Origin: Amycolatopsis sp. NBRC 101858
GTDB lineage: Bacteria; Actinomycetota; Actinomycetes; Mycobacteriales; Pseudonocardiaceae
Length of the DNA stretch: 64,000 nt
Reading direction: 5' to 3'
Assembly (NCBI RefSeq): GCF_030269325.1
Contig: NZ_BSTD01000001.1
Location: forward strand, 496,001 to 560,000
How positions within the stretch are numbered: position 1 is the stretch's first letter; each line of letters begins with the position of its first letter. A program made the translations under genes and the position numbers. Under the pieces are notes generated by a model. It searched no databases and was not told where the DNA came from. It was given only the letters and a program-made list of their open reading frames with translations. This document shows positions 61,392 through 64,000 of this stretch, in pieces.

Positions 61392-62441
61392 TCAGCGGGC
61401 GGTCAGAGCCAGCGCGAACGCGTTCCCCGGCCCCTGGACCAGCGAACTCAGGTACGCCGTGAAGGTGCCGCAGCCGGTGAGGGCCGGGATCGTGTACTCC
61501 CCGCTCACCGGACCTCCCGACGCGAGCGCGAAGCCGGGGCCCGACTTCAGGTCGACCGGGATCGACGCGCCCGCCCGGCAGCCCGCGTCGGCGACCGGCA
61601 GCCCGAAGAGCGTCACCTGCGGCAACGCCAGCGCGAGCTTCGCGTGCGCGACGAACCCGCTGCCGGTCAGCTCGCCGGTTTGCGGGCCGTCGGGGCTGAA
61701 CTGCAGGTCGGCCGTCCCGGGCACGAACCCGAAGACCTTGAACTCCGCCCGCGTCCGGTCGAACGCCGGGCTGAACCCCGTGAAAGACCCGGTGAGCGGC
61801 GCGGTCGCTCCCAGCGTCTTCACCGTCGTGGAGCCGGTCACGCCGTAGTCGCGAGACGCCCCCAAGTCGAAGGAAAGCAGCACCGGGTCCTGGCCCGGGT
61901 CGAGCGTGCAGTCCGAGGTGAACGAGCCGAGCCCGGTGAACGAGCCGTCCGTCTTCTTCGGCGTCAGCCGGGTGCTGAAGTCCCCGATCGTCAGCGTGGT
62001 CTTGCCCGCGTTCGGCAGCTGCACCGGCGGGACCGACCCGGTGGCCCGGGTGGTGAACGCCCCCGACGGCGGCACCGCCGTCTTCGCCACGGTCAGCGGC
62101 AGGGCGAGCGGCAGCGTCAGCGAGCCGTTGGCCAGCGTCACCCCTGCGGACGCCGTCCCTTCGATGCTCGCCGCGCCGACCAGGGCCAGGCCGCGGGCGG
62201 ACTTGTCCGGCACGGTCACCGCGACCGTGAGGTCCGCCGTCGTGAACGTGCCGCCGGGTGCGGCGGGCACCTCGAAGGACGCCTTGACCTCGACGTCCAG
62301 CTTCTGCAGGCCGATCAACGGGAACGGGCAGGTGAAGCTCAGCTTCTTGTCGATCGGCGTCGACGCCTCCGCGGCCGGGGCGGCCACCGGCAGCAGCAGG
62401 CAGGCGAGGCCCGCCGCGAGCAACGACCGGGCTTTCCGCAC
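61392..62441 (-). CDS. Secreted DUF6801-type protein
   Basis: Exported protein of 349 residues that belongs, from memory, to the actinobacterial DUF6801 secreted family. A signal peptide of about 27 residues is followed by two similar beta-rich halves (KLSFTCPFPLIGLQKLDVEV; SFDLGASRDYGVTGSTTVKT) with paired Cys (TCPFP, DCTLDPG, GCRAG, GCGTF). No enzyme motif is visible. A surface or cell-wall function is possible. GTG 62441 follows GAAGGAG. It is 66 bases downstream of a longer paralogue on the same strand; the pair probably arose by duplication. Confidence 0.78.
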   Translation of the reverse strand: MRKARSLLAAGLACLLLPVAAPAAEASTPIDKKLSFTCPFPLIGLQKLDVEVKASFEVPAAPGGTFTTADLTVAVTVPDKSARGLALVGAASIEGTASAGVTLANGSLTLPLALPLTVAKTAVPPSGAFTTRATGSVPPVQLPNAGKTTLTIGDFSTRLTPKKTDGSFTGLGSFTSDCTLDPGQDPVLLSFDLGASRDYGVTGSTTVKTLGATAPLTGSFTGFSPAFDRTRAEFKVFGFVPGTADLQFSPDGPQTGELTGSGFVAHAKLALALPQVTLFGLPVADAGCRAGASIPVDLKSGPGFALASGGPVSGEYTIPALTGCGTFTAYLSSLVQGPGNAFALALTAR

Positions 62442-62507
62442 GGGCTCTCTCCTTCCGGGGCATGGCACCGGCCCCCGCCGCGGCGCGACGGGGGCCGGCA
62501 GCTCGGG

Positions 62508-63734
62508 TCACTTCTTGGCGAGCACGAGGTCCAGCTTGTTGCCGTCGCTCTTGGCGAACGCGCTGATGATGTCGTTGAACGAGCCGCAGTTCTGCAGCGC
62601 CGACAGCGAGTAGGTGCCCGACAGCTTGCCGCCCTTGAGCAGGTCGAAGTCGGCGCCGGTGGTCATCTCACTGGTCGAGGACGTGGTCGTGCCGCACTTC
62701 GGGTCCGTGCTGATCGGGATGCCGAACAGGTTGACCGTGGTGAGGAACGTGTCGAACTTGATGTGTGCCTTGAAGCCGGTGCCCACCAGTTCCCCGGTCT
62801 GCTGGCCGTTCTGCACGACCTTGACGTCCGAGCTGCCCTGGATGAACCCGAAGAGCTTGAAGTCGGTGTGCGTCGGGTTCAGCTTCAGGTCACCGGTGAA
62901 CGTCTTGGCCGACAGGTTGACGTCGGCGTCGAACGAGCCGGTGATCGGCGCGGTGCTGCCGAGCGACTTGAGCGACGTCGACCCGGTGATGCCGAACGAG
63001 TACTTGATGCCCCCGCCCGGCGGGGTCGTGGTGGGCGGGGTGGTCGTCGGCGGCGTGGTGGTCGGGGGTGTCGTCGTCGGCGGGGTGGTGGTGGGCGGGG
63101 TCGTCCCGCCGCCGCCGGCGATGGTGATCGTGGCCAGGGTGTTGTTCTGGCCCGCGTCCTGCGTGCAGGGCGCGTCGATCGTGCCGTCCGGCGTGATGCC
63201 GGTGACCGAGCCGTCGGCCTTGCGCGGGGTGACCTTGAGGTTCAGGTCGCCGACGGTGATCTTCGCCTGGCCGGGCTGGGTGAACGTCAGCGACGGCGTC
63301 TTGCCGGCGGCGTTGATGTTCAGCTCACCCGAGGCCGGGATGTTCGTCTTGTCCAGCGTGATCGGGACGTTGACCGGCAGGTTGAGGCTCGGCGCGGCGA
63401 CGGTCGCGGCGGCCGTCGCGGTGCCCTCGATCGTCGTGGCCCCGATCAGGCTCAGGCCCGCGACGGTGTCCGCGTTGATCGTGGACACGGCCTTGATGTC
63501 GAACGCGCCGGTCGGCTGGCCGGTGTTCACCGTGGTCGGCAGGTCGGTGTTGATCACCACCTTCAGCGACTGCGAACCCACCAGCGGCAGCGTGCAGTGG
63601 TAGTTCAGCGTCAGCGAGATCGGGTCGGCGGCGCTGGCCTGCGCCCCGACGACGAGTGCGGTGGCGACCAGCCCCACCGCGCCCACGGCCGCGGCGGCCG
63701 CGACCGTCTTCTTCTTGCCTCTTGGGTGACTCAC
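62508..63734 (-). CDS. Secreted DUF6801-type protein with Thr/Pro linker
   Basis: Exported protein of 408 residues, paralogous to the next gene. After a lysine-rich signal peptide (HPRGKKKTVAAAAAVG) come the same N-terminal half (LTLNYHCTLPLVGSQSLKVV) and C-terminal half (YSFGITGSTSLKSLGSTAPI), here separated by a TTPPTTTPP-type linker absent from the paralogue. Cys positions match (YHCTLP, APCTQDAG, PKCGTT, QNCGSF). GTG 63734 follows GAAGGAC. A short inverted repeat (63749-63764) lies 15 bases before the start. Confidence 0.78.
   Translation of the reverse strand: MSHPRGKKKTVAAAAAVGAVGLVATALVVGAQASAADPISLTLNYHCTLPLVGSQSLKVVINTDLPTTVNTGQPTGAFDIKAVSTINADTVAGLSLIGATTIEGTATAAATVAAPSLNLPVNVPITLDKTNIPASGELNINAAGKTPSLTFTQPGQAKITVGDLNLKVTPRKADGSVTGITPDGTIDAPCTQDAGQNNTLATITIAGGGGTTPPTTTPPTTTPPTTTPPTTTPPTTTPPGGGIKYSFGITGSTSLKSLGSTAPITGSFDADVNLSAKTFTGDLKLNPTHTDFKLFGFIQGSSDVKVVQNGQQTGELVGTGFKAHIKFDTFLTTVNLFGIPISTDPKCGTTTSSTSEMTTGADFDLLKGGKLSGTYSLSALQNCGSFNDIISAFAKSDGNKLDLVLAKK
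63021..63103. repeat. Thr/Pro-encoding low-complexity repeat inside the DUF6801 gene
   Basis: An 18-base unit (GGCGGGGTGGTGGTG-like on the plus strand) is repeated about five times and encodes PPTTT blocks. Copies differ at third positions only, so selection on the protein linker is likely. It is a candidate for length variation between strains. Confidence 0.7.
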
Positions 63735-63748
63735 GATGGTCCTTCCGG

Positions 63749-63764
63749 GTATCAACAGTGATAC
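63749..63764. promoter_or_regulatory. Inverted repeat GTATCA-ACAG-TGATAC before the DUF6801 pair
   Basis: Perfect 6-bp arms with a 4-base centre, 15 bases upstream of GTG 63734. It lies in or near the 5' untranslated region, so it could be an operator or a small RNA hairpin that affects translation. Confidence 0.4.
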
Positions 63765-64000
63765 GAAACGGCCCGCGCTATTCGAGAATCGCGACCGGAC
63801 CGTAAGCTAACGAGCACCAATGGCGCCGATCAAGGGCTTTTGGTGAAAACGTCACGCCGCCGCGGCAAATTGTCACACCGGCACGTCGGCCGGCCTGGGT
63901 TCCTAGCAGGCACGGGAAGGTTTCCCCAGCACAGCGCCACTGCCGAACCGCTGACGCGCGTGACAAATCTCCGGCGCGGAATGTGAACGCGGGTGCCAAT
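63765..64000. other. Intergenic end of the window
   Basis: No gene is supported. The stretch is less GC-rich than its surroundings and contains AATAGC-like hexamers on the minus strand that could be promoter elements for the DUF6801 genes. Nothing else stands out. Confidence 0.4.

Overview
The window is a high-GC actinobacterial chromosome segment with dense genes, many GTG starts, ATGA/GTGA stop-start overlaps and Tat or lipobox secretion signals. Gene content and codon use suggest a soil member of the Pseudonocardiaceae, probably Amycolatopsis or a close relative. That assignment is inference; no rRNA or other taxonomic marker lies in the window. I see no tRNA, rRNA, prophage, transposase or CRISPR array.

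Layout. 1-5.3 kb: choline/glycine-betaine genes (end of a betaine-aldehyde dehydrogenase, an APC permease, choline dehydrogenase), then a Rieske ferredoxin and its reductase. 5.4-8.5 kb: an Imm-5-like protein, a methyltransferase and a coiled-coil/membrane pair of unknown role. 8.5-12.4 kb: branched-chain 2-oxoacid dehydrogenase operon (E1alpha, E1beta, E2) with a divergent Lrp regulator. 12.9-15.6 kb: secreted GH3 glucosidase/glucanase. 15.6-22.1 kb: ribose-type ABC importer facing an SDR, an unusual GMC fusion and an IclR regulator. 22.2-26.9 kb: DUF885 protein, two small lipoproteins, a PucR regulator and a lipase. 26.9-32.8 kb: GH92 mannosidase and a two-component system. 32.6-40.3 kb: a LacI-controlled sugar locus (binding protein, two permeases, an unrecognised Tat-exported enzyme, an FAD oxidoreductase). 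40.6-42.5 kb: 4-hydroxybenzoate hydroxylase and IclR regulator. 42.6-44.4 kb: GH18 chitinase. 44.8-49.7 kb: P-loop kinase-like protein, an orphan protein, and a Ser/Thr kinase with envelope partners. 49.8-54.9 kb: ArsR-SRPBCC regulator, EfeO, EfeB and a secreted phosphoesterase. 55.2-59.2 kb: a five-gene partner-switching/two-component signalling operon. 59.4-61.3 kb: ECF42 sigma factor with its DGPF partner. 61.4-63.7 kb: two paralogous secreted DUF6801 proteins.

The window reads as a saprophyte's accessory region. Exported hydrolases (GH3, GH92, GH18, lipase, phosphoesterase) release sugars, lipids and phosphate. Two ABC importers and local LacI/IclR/PucR/Lrp regulators handle uptake and catabolism. 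The 55-61 kb block couples surface or redox stress to sigma-factor control.

The most unusual signals are non-coding. (1) One family of degenerate 21-bp repeats occurs in three clusters (12.4, 40.5 and 44.6 kb). Each starts right after a gene's stop codon, and two fold into long inverted arrays. (2) A short odd-length palindrome with core CCACTGTGG recurs in genes and at gene borders and appears to force rare codons. (3) A matching ATTCGAAT operator at two promoters ties the sugar-import operon to the FAD oxidoreductase. (4) Several genes carry a -10-like hexamer 6-8 bases before the start codon, suggesting leaderless mRNAs.
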